Assembly: GCF_040807025.1 (NCBI RefSeq) | Contig: NC_090943.1 | Location: 24,147,213-24,211,212, forward strand | Direction of reading: 5' to 3' | DNA: 64,000 nt | Origin: Struthio camelus | Taxonomy: Eukaryota > Chordata > Aves > Struthioniformes > Struthionidae | Shown here: piece after piece, positions 1 through 14,000 of the stretch | Position numbering within the stretch: the stretch's first letter is position 1 | Layout: each line of letters starts with the position of its first letter | Notes under the pieces: generated by a model | What the model saw: the letters and a program-made list of their open reading frames with translations, nothing else | Database searches by the model: none | Told to the model about the DNA's origin: nothing | Program-made: the position numbers and the translations under genes

Positions 1-1808
1 TTGTTTTCAGTTCTATGTATTTTAAAACTGATCATGTTTTTTATTTTTATCCCATTATCAAGTATTCTCATAATAGAGTAGGACATGTAGAATATTTTTA
101 ATTAATTATTTTATAATTGACAATTTAATCAGTTATCTGATGAGGCTGGTTACATTCATCTTAGTAACTGATATTAGAGTCATACTAGTACTCTGTTCCA
201 CTATTAGCATATTTGTATAGCATGCATACATTGTCTTCACTGACAGCAGAGAGAATTTTTCAACTGAAACTCCAGAAATGATCTAAAATGTATCTGGCTG
301 CTGGAGTCACTCTGTCCTTCCTGTGAAACAGAATTATCACTCCATTCCTATTCGCCATCCTGTTCGATAGGAGTCATCCTGTTTTCTACAACACTAGGAA
401 ATAGCTTGTTTTGATTGGACAATCTGCAGGAATCACTCCTCTCCAAAATTAGGTCCAGCATCTCCTGTTAAAATTAGATAATTCTGGGTTAATCCTTTGC
501 AGTTTAAGTAACTACCCCATTGCTGCTAGTAGATCACTAACAAGACAACTTAACCTCATAAACAAGCGACGCTTCCATTATGCCTGTAAATGCTGAAAAA
601 AAAAACCCCACCAGGTTGTTCTATAAACATTATAACTAATGAAGCTTGTTTTGCTGTAGATGCGTGTCCCACCAGCACCACCCACGGACCCGGCTGTGTA
701 GGCTGGTGGTGCCATGCTCCCTGGCCCATGGCTTGGTGGGTCCGTGGGCTGGCCACCTGCCTGTCCAAACTTAGAGCCCTTCTACTGAAAGTACTGCGTG
801 GCCTTCAAGGGGAACATTCCTCTGGGACTCCAGCTCAGCCATTGATTTTTCATGAAACTTACAGGAACTGAATATGGTTGAGCCCTCTCCTCTCAGTCAA
901 ATCTGGCTGAAAATGGCAGGGTGGCTAGAAAGGCAGCATCATAAGGCACAGGGACAGAGAGGATGGCTCACTGCTCCAGAAAGCTAACTGCAAATAAGAA
1001 ACTAAAAACCAGTGGGGGAAAGAAAAGCAGTAGAATGCTACATTCGCCATTTCTGGGTTTCTTAGTGCTTCTGAATAGGCAGCTTTTCACTCACACTTCT
1101 ATCTGCACTGATGTGCTCCCTAAAGTAGAAAATCAGTTTCTTTTCCTATTGCTCTGTCATCAGATCTCCACTGACCGCCACCATGTCAGTATTTCACTGG
1201 AAAACTGCCAGATTAAATTTACAGTTTTTGTCTTGTGAGTCAAGCTGAGGAATCTGGGTTTGGGTGCTCGAAAGTCTGAGGGAATTTAGAGAGAAAGAAG
1301 AGAGCCCTGAAACACGTTAGTATATGGCCTATTTTTTCACTTTCCCAAATTCTCACTCTCAAATCATATGAAATCCACTGCACTGAATACTGACTGCTAC
1401 ATCACAGGTAAAGCGCCCATGAAGTTGGTTGCCTGTACAAAAAGTGCAGTTATTTTGATCTACTAGGGAAATACTTACTTTTGAGAGGTCTGCACGTCTC
1501 TCTGTAGATGGTTCTCACTCAGCTATAAACTCCCAAGAACATTGGGGGCCTGAAGCCTTTTCCAGCTCACAGGATGTGTTGAATGAAGCCAATTTGATGT
1601 CTTATACGCAGTGCCTCTTTGTCTTTTCCTGTCTCAGTTTTTCTACTGAGAGGTGAGAAGTAAAAAAAGAGAAGCCCTGAGATCCTGAAATGGAAAGTAA
1701 TATGAAATTTAATTCTTATTGTGTGTGAGGTACATGTAAACTTGCAGCTCAATAAATCACATCATTGAAAATATGCTGCTAACATTTCTGCATTGTATGT
1801 CCACACAG
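1..1808 (+). other. CUBN intron (3' part)
   Basis: No exon is recognised. The missing first half of CUB22 was looked for here and not seen. The region is AT-rich apart from a short GC-rich hairpin-forming patch near 671-760. Confidence 0.6.
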
Positions 1809-2009
1809 CCCCGGCACTCTTCAGCGGAATTTGTCTTTATGACGGAGTAAGCATTTTCAGCGGGACCAGAGTTACCCTGCACCCTCTCATCACACTTTGT
1901 GGCAATGAGGTCCCTGCCCCAGTCAGTGTCTTTGGGCCAATGTTGCTCTTCTTCTACACCGACTCCCACATTGCAGGTTTTGGATTCCGGGCCAGATACA
2001 GAGCCATTG
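1809..2009 (+). CDS. CUBN: CUBN exon: second half of CUB22
   Basis: The exon encodes the C-terminal half of a CUB domain: C-L-Y-D (calcium-site Asp position), [14 protein letters not shown], then F-Y-T-D-S and G-F-G-F-R-A-R-Y. The donor after ATTG is gtgagt at 2010, and the exon ends in phase 1, as at every CUB domain boundary here. The acceptor chosen is ccacacag ending at 1808 (phase 1). An alternative acceptor, ctcttcag ending at 1824 (phase 2), would remove five residues. The first half of this domain is not found in 1-1808 and must lie upstream of the window. Confidence 0.85.
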
Positions 2010-5000
2010 GTGAGTAGCCAGATCCTGTGCTTTCAGTGATGGGAAATACTCAGGCTGCAGTCATGGTTCAGTGTAGGAAATGTTGGACCTTACTTTGGGA
2101 ATCCCTTAGTAGATAGATGTAGACTGTTCATATTCCCTCTGCACTTGCCCAAAAGAGTGCTCAGCACCCGGACATGGGACTGTTCGGTGTGTGCTGTCAC
2201 TGACTGATGTGTTATCTCACTGTCCTTATGTCAAGACACGACGTTGGACCAACTCAGAATCTGAAACATTTTCCATCCCTTTGCTGGAGCAAAGGAATGC
2301 AACCCCTTTTGGCAGCTTTTTTTAGTCTCTTTTTTGGAGAAACATCTCCAGTTTATTTAACTCAGTTCATTTAAAAGATTTTATCATATGCAGGAGGCTG
2401 GTCTAGTTCTCAGTTATACTAAAACTGTGTTATACAAAACACTGGAACCAGAAATAAACCATTAAATGGCCTCAGCTATATACCCCCATTTGATGATCCC
2501 TTTGCAGTGCCAAATATTAATGCGAATCAGCTCTGATAGAAATAAAACTTGGATCTAGATATATTTTTCAATTTTAGCCGTAACATTTTGTCACCCACAT
2601 GAGATTTCCATTTTTTCTGAAGAGGAAACATGCATTAGAAAAAGCAGTTTCCAACTGAGTTTAAGATATACGTCTGCACGGATATAAAAATCCCAAGAAA
2701 TGAAATTGTAATATTTTCTAGGTTTAATTTGTAGCGGCAGTATTTTGATTTTTGAATGCTATTTCATTTTCTACCTACAGAGTTCTTAGCTTTAGTGTTT
2801 CCTTTAATATATTCCTCATGTTTAAAGCCACAGCAAAAAGCATAACGTTAAATACTTTATTTAAAATGAATGGCCTGATAGAGATAAGACAGAGAATGGC
2901 ATTGAAAGATGACAATGTGCAGTTACTCATGAAAAAGACCTTCAATAACTCACTCAAGTTGGTTGCTGCTATCAGACTTGTGACTTCTGACATTTGAGAA
3001 GTATGACTGCAGCCTTATTAGTTTGCTGCTGTATACAAAGCAGATTCTAGCAATTAACATTCCTCTTCCCGCTAGTTGTATTGTTTGCTTGGAAAAAAAA
3101 AAGGAAAAAGCCTTCTCCCTCCTAATGTAGAATAATGCTGCTTCTTTATCCTCCCAGCTCCTATCCTTTCTCTGCCAGTGATCAGGCTGCCAGACTGAGC
3201 TGTGGCTGAGGAGCCAGGGGCTCTGCACCCAGCAGCACCCCGGATGGGACTGCCTTTGTTAAGGTGGTGGCCTGGGCAATGGCATGTCCTTTAAAACATG
3301 AAAAGCTGTGTGTGGCTTTCAGCTATTTATCAACAGGACACAGGGAAACTTTTTTGCCAAGTTAAGATTATAAAATAAAGGTTCGAGTTAACAATGGAGA
3401 TTAGAGTTGGTTTTATAATAGTTTTTGTTCCCTCAAGTGCTGGAGCTGGGAACAAACATTAACCCACATCCTGGCCTCATCAGCACTCATGGTGTGAAAC
3501 CCTGGGAAGCCAAGCAGTGCCCTTAGTTCACAGCTGCAGAGTTTAAATTGCTCCTCAGCCAGCGAGCAAGTATGCTGTCTTCTGTCTCAGCCACCCTCTG
3601 CTGTGGTGAGGCCCAGCACAAGGTGAGGGGGGACTGGTCCCTGGAGTGAATGACACCTGGGGACTCCTCTCTTCCCTGCTCCATAGAACAAATGGGAGGT
3701 TACTACTCCAACAGCAATGCCCCAGCTCTGCCGGGAGATAGAGGGATGATGAGGCTCTGCAGAGAGTTGTGTCAGAGAAGTCGGGGCAGGGCTATGTGTG
3801 CAAGTGTGGCTGCTTTTGTGTCAGTGACAAATCTTCATAGAGATCGTGCAGCAAGGATTTGAGTGAGGATTTGCCCACTTGTCAGCCAGGTTTCTCTCGG
3901 TGAACTAGAGTGAGTGCAGAGCTCCTCTGAATACCCCGACTCACCTTCTCCATGGGGCACCCTCCTCACCCCACTATTGCCCAAGGGTCACGTGGCAGCA
4001 CATTAAAAATCGGGCACAAACTACTTCTACTGCACAAACAAAGTCAGTGCTGTTTGATATGGACCAGACAACCTGTTATTTCAATACTGACACCCAGTCT
4101 TCCCTTACACAGCACAGCTTTATAGAGATCTCTGCAATTAACTTTTCTAGGCATGGCTGAAGACTGCTCCTATTTATCAAGGGCTTTCCTTTGCTTATGC
4201 TTAAAAGAGGACTAACACAATCTCCTGCAAGAAATATGAGAGTCAGGACAAAGCTGTCATTCAGACACTAATAACTCTTCCTTCTGCTTCCCTTGCAGTG
4301 TGCGGTGGCATTTTCAATGGCTCTGTTGGCGTTATCAGCAGTCCGGCCCATTCAGTTCTAGATTATCACAACAACATGAACTGCTCATACCACCTCACAG
4401 TTGGAAATGGCAAAGTCGTGGCCCTCAAGTATGTAATCCAAGTTCAGCTTGTCACCAATGGGACAGGGAGGTCTCAGATTCCAGTTAAAAATAATGAATA
4501 TTAATAATTTTCTCCGTCTTTCCTTTTCCAAGCAGAAAGCTGAACTAAAATGAGAAATTATCACTGAAGCCATTCATATCAACCTGAGGGTCTTTTAGGA
4601 TGTCTTACCCTGTTACTTGTTACGTGCAAAACATCACCATAATTGTAGCTTCCCACTTTAATTAGAAGGAGGACTAAGAGATTGTAAAAATACAGCTCAT
4701 GCCCTTAGTTAAATTCTGTCAGCCTTTGAGGAGTTATAAGGCTCTTGTGAATTGATATAAGAAAAAAATGAAATTCTGCTGGGAAGCTGGTACTCGCTTT
4801 ACAGCCCAAGTAATAATATCCACCCAGAAGATGTATACTTCTGTGTGTGCTGTCCTACCTAAGAAAAGAGATCTGCCTGCCACAAAATGTTGCCACTGAG
4901 AAATTAAAAAAATAGATATAGTCTTCTGTCAGATATATGCTGATTGTGAACAAAGACAGTATTCCCCAACTAAGTGGAAGACCCAGCTGGTCTGCAGTCA

Positions 5001-8000
5001 GAGCCTGCATTTCATATGCTGCTTGCGTGCCCAAGGAAATTGCAAGGTTAGCAGTTTGCAGAAGTGAGGGAGAGTATGTTTGCACAGGGGAGGTCTGCCT
5101 CTTCACAGAAAGCTGAGGTGGGCTGACAGCTTGTCTTGTGAGAGGCCCAGTGGATCACCATTTCTTCGAGGTTGGTTGGTTGTGGTGTTTTGCCATGCAG
5201 TTTATAGCTCTGCTTGCTTGTTTTCCTGAATAGGAATGTCTGTGGCATCTATCTATATATGGCTTTGGCCATTGCTATGTACCTTTCTTCAAGCATCAAA
5301 AACATACATAATATTGGAATAAAAATGGAAATACTGTACTCTAATGCTCCAAGTGTATTTTACAGATTCAACAGCTTCCAGCTTGAAATGTCTCCTTCCT
5401 GCTACAAAGATTATGTGGCTGTATATGATGGCTCAGACACCCATGCTCCTCTCCTCGGGAGATTCTGTGGGTCAGAACTGCCCCCGAATATTAAGAGCTC
5501 CAGTAATAACTTGTTCCTGGTGTTTAAGACTGACTTCTCTGGAGCAGCCAGGGGATGGAAAGCATCTTTCAGGGAGACCTTGGGTAAGAATATTATGAGA
5601 CTGGTAACCCCAAGTGACTGCTGGGAAGTAATATTTCCTTTGCTGAGTAGCTGTTACAGCCTCACTAACCAGGGATGCTGAAAGCAAAAGGTTTCTTAGT
5701 TTGTTGAATTAACTAATCGAAAGACTAGGATTATGGGATTCCTGGACTCCAGCCCTGGAGCTTTTCCTTTCTGCTTAACTTTTTTCCTGTGTCTCCAAAG
5801 GCACAGATGTTTCTTGGATGACTGAGGACTCAGCAGTGTCCAAAGTCCTCTCTTTTGGAGGAAACTTGGCAAAACTTGAGAACTCTTATCCTTCTGTGGT
5901 GACAGGTTGAGGATGCCATAAAGATGCCTCCCTTCCATCCGTCCTCCATTTCCATTTCCTTGCAGTCCACTCACACCTTTTAGAAAACTAAACTGTTAAA
6001 ATCAGTTAAGATTGGGGTTGTCCCCAGGCATCACTGTCCTGATCTCTGCTGATTTCTGGGATCAGTCTGGATAGTTGGCCTCCACATAAATGAGATCGCA
6101 CTGAGAAGGAATTGACCATAAAATCTGTTTTGATAAACACAAAAGTCAGGGGCAAAGCTTCATTATTGCCCTAAAAAGGTTTAAACCAATAGTCTGTTTT
6201 TAAGATCTGGGTTGAAAGGGACCTTTTTACCTTCTTATAACATCTGAATTGTTATGGAATGATAAGCAACAAATAATTATTATATGTACATTGATTTCAT
6301 GTCATCACTACTAGTTTCTTGTGCAATTAATTCAATGTTTTTGTGATCTAGAAAGAAGTAATCGTCCAGTTTACAAAGCTAGCACTCAGATAGTTCAGAA
6401 TGAAAGGCCTTTGTGGTAGGACAAACATAGTCTTCTGCTGAGTCACTGAATCTCCTCCCCACCCCTGGCCAGCCACTTTCTCATTTGATACAGTCTGAGA
6501 AAGTATTTACAGATAAGAGAAATAACTAGTTCTGCAGTCTTTGCCAAGAAAAATATTCCCACAGAACCTCATGGTCATTTCTATTATTAACTCTTTTTTT
6601 GCTTCATTCTAAGTAGTTGCTACAACAATCTTTAAGTTCATTCTTGTGGACTGTTCTTTCAAGTAATGTAATATTGCTTCATCTGTCACTGTTTTTGAAC
6701 CGTTAGATATCAGTTGTCAGAGATCCCCCACAGCCATGGGTCCATGTTTCCAGGGTGAGATCATCAGGAACTCCTCAAGCTCTTGCTCTTCCTGTTGGCA
6801 TATAGTCAACTTTTTTAGCCACTGACTTCATTTTTACTTACACAGCTTGCCAGAGAGCCTGCTTAAACACACAACAGAAAACAAGCCAAGCTCTCCGAGT
6901 CAGTACCAAGCCTGATTATTTCCCAGAGTGAGGATATGCCTTTTATGAATAAATTTTGATATCTTTTAAGCTGATTTTTGGAAGGACATTGCCACAGGCT
7001 CTTAAGGAGAGGAAGGCTGAGATGTTGCAGGACTTACTCAGGGCAATGATGTTGCAGGCTGGAAAATATAGCTCTGCTGGAGGCACAGAGTGTGACAAAG
7101 AGCCCATGGTGGTGAGACACTTAATGGTAGGTCATCTCTCTCCTCTGCGGTAAGGAAGCCACAGGGACTAAAGCACACAGCCTTTAGGCGTCCTGACAGC
7201 CTCATGCTACTGTAGAATGGCCAAAAAGTAGAAAAGTATATTATAAAAGGAAAAAATGAGTCACAGTCCTCCAGTTTGACTTCTCTGAGCAATAGAGCCA
7301 GGAAAATTTGTGACGCATCTTTGTAATATGAGGTCTGAGATTCTTTTTCAAGTGAGAGAGAATAAAACCACGAAGATCAAAAAGCTTGTCGTTCTAAATG
7401 GTGCTGTACAGTAACTCCCTCATGTCTATCAAAAGATAAAATCCATGTGGTTTTGTAAGAGTACAGATACAATCAGATGACAATTAATAATGATTAATCT
7501 CTTGGATAAGGAATATAGTATCTGTAGAGCAACAACAAGCCTCATTCTCTATTGGATGACAAAGAGTACATTATTCTGTAGTTACCCTAGGGAAGCACAG
7601 CTGGATAACGTAATTATTGCACTCTGTTTAATGTTGTGAGCAACCCTGATTATGTATTGGAAAGAAGCGAGCAGAAACAGTAAACCCTTTTGTAGCAAAC
7701 TAAACTAAACTATTTCCTTTCTTCACAAGCTCTTCCAGTTTCTTTCCTGATTAGGCTTCTCTCAGGGATATTGCCAAAAGCCAGGGTTATCTATTGTTCA
7801 TCTCTTGTTAACGTTACTAATAGGGAGTCAAGTTGGTAACCAGTGTGGTGGGAAGGAAGAGAGCAGATGAAGTAGGAAATTTAGAGACGCCTAGCAAGAT
7901 CTACGGTAACCAGGCAGTCTAAGAGTTAAAACCTGAAATTTGTGTAGAAAATCATGCTCTGTTTTAATTAAAGCAATTTGTTTGCATCAATCATCCTGCA

Positions 8001-11000
8001 CCCACTAGAATAATGAATTCCCCCCAGTAGGCAGAAAAGGCCTAGTGGGCCTACTAACAGAAAGTATGAAATAATGTTAATTTGACAGTATAGCAATATT
8101 TCATCCTTTTTGTGAAATGCATTTTCTTAGAAGTATGCTGATTACCATGCTACTCTATATGCTGTGCAATATATTGTTGAATGCACATTTCGCAAGCAAC
8201 AGTCTTTGTCATGACTGATTTATGATATGGAGCCTTTGCTGCAGGGAAATATATATGGCCTTTGTTGGTGTAGTTCTGAGGGCTTATAAATTCACTGACC
8301 AGCTCTGCTTCCAACAGAGTAGTAACCCTGTTGCTGGGGTAAGTTTGGACATTTACGCGCCTCATATTTAGAATCAGTGGACAAGCTCTCAGGCTAAGCT
8401 GGTGAACTGAGCTAAATGAGGGATCCCAGCCTGCTCCAAGCATTCAATTTATGGAAAGAAAGACTCCCTCCCTTGCCTTAGTTACCGCTGACCTTTTTTC
8501 TGCCTCTGTTTTCTGTCTGTAAAGTGAGAATTATACATCCTTACCACAGTAAGTGTGTGCTCCTCTAGGCAGTCAATAAAAGGATGAGAAGAGATAAATC
8601 AATACAAGCTTAAGAGATTTCATTACATCGGATGTCTCTGTGAAAGAAGAAGAGCTAAGATGTCTCCCTGAAGAGTGAGGTCTGCAGGTCTGAGCTTGTG
8701 ACTTGGCCAAAGCTCTGCTGCTCCCCAGCAACAGAGGGAGACCCGAGATTTTCAGCTGACCCTGGCTGGCAGGGACACAACCTGCATTTACTTCTGCTGT
8801 CCCTGCTGTGATAGCAGGGACCTTGTGCTTTAGTGATAAATGGAGCTTCTGACTGTTCCTGTCCAGCAGTAGGGTGACCCTCTCACCCCAATTTGTGATC
8901 TCCCTGAGGATCATGATACCAAGGCTGAGAAGATGTGTAAGAGGTTTTTTCTTTTTTTCTTGTTTTTAAATAGTCAGCAACCCCTGTTAGGAGATACAGC
9001 TGTATCCTTACTAAGAGCACATCATTTCTGCTTGGCAGCTCTCTGTGCTCATGTACATAGCCTCATTGTCTCAGTTATGAAAAATACATCCCTTTCTAAA
9101 TGATCAGAGAATGGGGTCTAAGGGTTTTATGAAAGGCAGGTCTGCTCATCAAGGCTGTCTTAGGAAACCACATGAATCTGCAAGAAGCAAGGTGTTACAC
9201 GAATGGGTTGTGTCAGGAAGCTCTTCCTGAACTTTTCTCATACTGCGCGAGCAAAGTTGAAACCTAGATTTGGGACTGGTAGGGGCTGGCAGGGAAAGTG
9301 AGATGGAGAAGGTGAGGAAGATTGCCTGCTTTTTCTCTGCAGTCCTAAATCCTGCTTGACTTCAAGCTGTGGTCTGCTCTTTCCCCTCTCCTTTCTTGTA
9401 CTACCTCCTGGTGAGCATGCAGAAGTTCACGCTGATCCTTCATGAAAGAGCAGTACAGTGAACTGTATTAATACCCATATCATCACTTTTTTTGCATTAC
9501 TGTGGGGCCCAGGAGCTCTCAGGCCATGATTCCACTGTGCTAGCCACAACACAGACACAGAATGAAGCAATAATCTGCTGTCCAAAAGTCCTTATGATTT
9601 AAACACAAGACAAGGGAAAACAGATGGATAGAGACAGGCAAGAAGAATAGGGCAGCAACAATGAGAAAAAATAGTGTTGTAGGCTCAAGGGCAGAATAAA
9701 TGCTTCCAAAACCCTTGGCAACGATTAGGCTGCTGGAATGCAAAGTTCTTAAAAAACCCATCCTCTGCAAGGGAGACGGGGAGCCTGCTCTCATTGTTCC
9801 CATTTTGCCTAGTTTTTCCCTCAAGGATCCCTCAGTCCTTTTTATTCAAATGAGCATTTCTGAATATTAATCATTTTACATAGGGAAAAAAAAATCTCAA
9901 GTGGAAGACTTTAGAAGAAAAATAGTTAGAAAAAGGAGTCTTCCCATTCGATATACTAAAAAAATACATTAATACGTAACTGATATAAATAATCCTCCGT
10001 GCATATTATAGAAGATGATGATAATCTATATGCTTTTCTTCCTAACAAAATGACCTGTACCCTACGTGATACATTGCCCAGAGGCATCTGTCTTCTTTTA
10101 TTCTATTAAATGTGTATTAAATTACTCGTTTCCTGTTTGGTATACAATACACTAAGTGTCTGTCATTAATGGGCTCTCCTCTAATGCAATTAAAATGTGC
10201 TCTTAAAAAATTGATTCAGTAGAATTTTTATAGTACTTTTATGCTATTTTATTTTGTCAATACAAAATTTTGGCTAATATAGTTCTAAGTCCGGTTCTGC
10301 ACTGTGAGTCAAAAGCCTGGCTCACTGGATTTGATTTCAAGATGCAGATTTTCAGCAGTGATCAGCATACACAGTTTCTGCTGATTTTGTTTAGATTGTT
10401 CAGAATCTCTGAAAGTCTAAGATTCAAATGGCAGTGTGAAGTGTAAAATATCGGTTTGATCATTCTACTGTATAGGTAGGGGTAAGGTCTTCTTTTGTGA
10501 GTCATTACTAAATTCTCACACCACAAGCAGTATTTCATTGCACTGATTAATGTAAAGAATTTTCTTAATTTTAGTGCCTGCTGTCAGTGGCACCAGTGAC
10601 CTGTACGGACAACAGCAATTATGTGCTGTCAGTTGGGAAAGGACACAGAGACTCTACTGCAGCTGACTCTCAGATTTATTGGAAATTTTTCTTCCTCTAA
10701 CAAAAAAATCTTAGAGGCATGTGTCCTTGACTATGGCATCTGAGCGCTTTTGCTGAATTCAGTGCATCTTTTCACGCCTTCAGAAAAGCAGGAGCGCCTG
10801 GCAGAGATTTGACAGCCCATTAGGATCAGTTTCCAGAGGTTATGTCAAGATATCCAATCTGGGCTTAGAGCATGGTTCTGCAGAGAGGGTCAGGCTGAGA
10901 GGCAATCTTTTGAAACTCAGATATGTTCTTGCAAAACTTTCTTTAGGCTTTTGATCCATACAATCTTCTACCAAATATGTTACACATTTCAGATTCATTA

Positions 11001-14000
11001 CGTTATTGTGCCTTAACCATGATTATCTTAATCTGCTAAAACAATGAATCAATCATGGCTAATAATATCTTTTCTTGATCTTATTATAGTCTACAAAAAT
11101 ATCAACATCCTTAACAAACTCACAATATCTGCTGGTAAAATAGTCACAGTTTTCAGACTGTTTGTAAATGTAGTCTTGTGGCTTTAATAGGTTAAAAAAT
11201 ATACACCAGTATGCATCAGCTTGTTATCTGATTAAACTTAGAAGGCATTTGTAGTGTTAAAATACTTCTCTTCAATATATCTTAAAAAAACACATCTGTT
11301 GAACTAAGGGGCAGTATACATACTCCTCTCAGAAATGTCAGTTATTTAATGTCTGTGACACTTCTTCTCCCAAAGTAAAATACATGGATGTTCAGCACAC
11401 TCGACTGGACAGACAAGAAAAGAGGTAGACATTTTTAAATATGAAATTTCTGACTGATCTGGAAAAATGAGGAGCTGAACAATTTTTTTTAGATACAGTG
11501 ATTAACGCTAATTTTGTAGTGATTAAATGGTTAAAAGATGATGAGATAGTCAGAATAAAGGCACTTCACACAACTGTGGGTAAAAATCTCTGCTGGCATA
11601 AATTCTCTTAGCTTCACTAAAGTCAATAACTTCCTCAGCTGAAAATCTGTACTCCAATGCAGACTTTTCTGATTCACATTGAAAAAGAGATCTGCTAAAG
11701 CCTGGGGAGCTACAATGCCAAGAAGTACGTTAACGCAGTTAACAATTTTTCTGAATTAGGATGAGGCCAGACTGCATGTCTGCCGCTTGTCTCCTAGACA
11801 AGTATCAAGGAGATAAATAGGATGAGACATCTCTTACAGATTAGCAGAAGTAGGACAAGCTTGGCAGAGAGCTTGGCTGAGAGACAGGCTTGGCTGTTGT
11901 ATTTGGGATGAGCCAATAGTCGGAAAACCTAAGAATATGAACTTCCTCTGACGGCATTTGTGAAATCTTTCTCATATAGATTTGTGCTTTGCAGTCTTAA
12001 ATGTCCCTGCTGGTGCCATTGCCATGCCATCAGATCAGGTAAAATACCTTTCTGCTTAAAGGCCAGGCTGAAGACTGAAGAGAGTCCTGTGCTTTTTGAA
12101 TTCTCTCCCTGAAATGTTGCAGACGCTGCTGTTAGGGCTGGCATTGCGGTCAGGGTCCTGCCTGTGCAGAGTGACGATGTCTGTACAGTGACAACCAAAC
12201 ATTGGAACTGACCTCGAAATCTCAACTTGTGAAGGTTAACCAATGTTTAGGATCGGCCATGAGACAAATTATGACAGTATGATTTTCCCTCCAGCCCTAC
12301 ATAGTTCTGAGTGGTACTGCGTGAAGCCATGATCCGAAACAGCTATGAGATAATTATTACAGCACAGTCCAGCTACTTCTCTGCACTGGGAATTTCTAAA
12401 GACTTTTAAGGAAAGAGGCATTGATCTCAGCAGAGTTAATCCTGGCTTTCTCTGATTTTTAATTCAGACCCGACATAAGCCTAGAGTTCTCAGGGATGCT
12501 TTTAGGTGAGATCAAATGTGCTTCAGAAATCTGGGAGAGAAATGTTGGCTCTGTTTAAGCAGAACTAGAACAGTTCTTTGAACTGTGCTGTCTTTTGGTA
12601 GACATTTATAGCACTTGCTATACTTAGTAAGACGAGAAGGACAGCAAAATTAGTTTGTTGTGTTTTTTGAAATGCCATCAGTTTAGCAGTTTCCAGTTGA
12701 TTTAGAGCAATTTGGTAGGCCCCCCTTTCATTGTGTCTATACCTGTACAAATGAGCCTTACCCTTGGCTGTGCTTCAAAGGCAGCAGCTTCAAAGATTCA
12801 TCTTCATCTTGATTTCATATCTAGAGGATGTAACTCTAGCAGAGAAACATGTGCTTGCTCTCTGCTGTAATTATTCTTATTTGCCGTGGGGAACCTTCAA
12901 TTCCTTCCTTTCTGAATGGTCCTTCAGCCTTTCAGTTGTGCTAATACTTTCCACCAAAAGCAATTAATGACGACAGTGTGTGCCCTAGTTCTTCTGATAA
13001 TTTGTGCTCTCTGGCAAGCTGTTTATCAGGAGGACACGATTACAATCTGATTTATGACGACCTTACAATTTTTATTTCAAATCAGAAGCCAGAGAGAGAA
13101 ACACCACAGTCAGCCATGTAATCCTTCCATCTGCCCACACAAAGGTTGTTCTATAAAGTACATTTCTCATTATTTTTATCAAGCTTCACTTTTAATATCT
13201 AAAATGGTGATCTTTTTTAACAGGCTGTTCTACAAACTAAGAGAAATCTCAGTCCCAGATTCTGCCTAAATCTTAGCTACGATCTTTTTGGCTGTGTTAG
13301 CCAGCAATGAATATCAATGATGGCAGGCTGGACAGCTACTATATGGCCTTCTATTCAGGAATGGGGGTGATTTTTAAAACAATGAATCGCATCCTGGCTA
13401 AAATGCAGTGCAATAATATTTCTCTATTACAGTGAGTTCTCCTCTATTGAGTAGTTAGTTCTTCACTTCTGAGGGTTCCCACAGACCTACATGGGTTTGC
13501 TGCTCTGTAACTTTTAGCGGCTGCAATCAGATGTAATGGTGATTAGTCCCAAAAAATACAAAGGTAGAAGAACAGATTTTTCAGCAGGGGCTGCTGAAAA
13601 ATTTGGCTTGATGCAGGGCTACTTGATGGTTGGCTTCCAGTCTAGCCGTTATTTATTATGTACTGTCCCGTAACCATTTGACTCAACCCTGGCTGAGCAG
13701 GCTAAGCACTGTGAAAGCTAATGGTGAAAGCACATATCTATTAACTGTAAATTATACTTTATTTATTTATCTCCCCTTAGATGCTATTATTGGCTATACT
13801 AGCCACAGTTATTTTTCTTATAGTATGGGTTTGGCCTGTGTCTCTCTCTGTCAGGCCCATTTTATGTGCTGTACGCACAAGGCTTGCCCACATCTATATT
13901 TTTTTGTCATCTGAGCTGTCTTCATAGCTGCACAGCTAGCAATGAAGTGCACTATTGCAAAGGCCCAGACATTTGATATCCAAAAAAAGGACAAGCCAAC

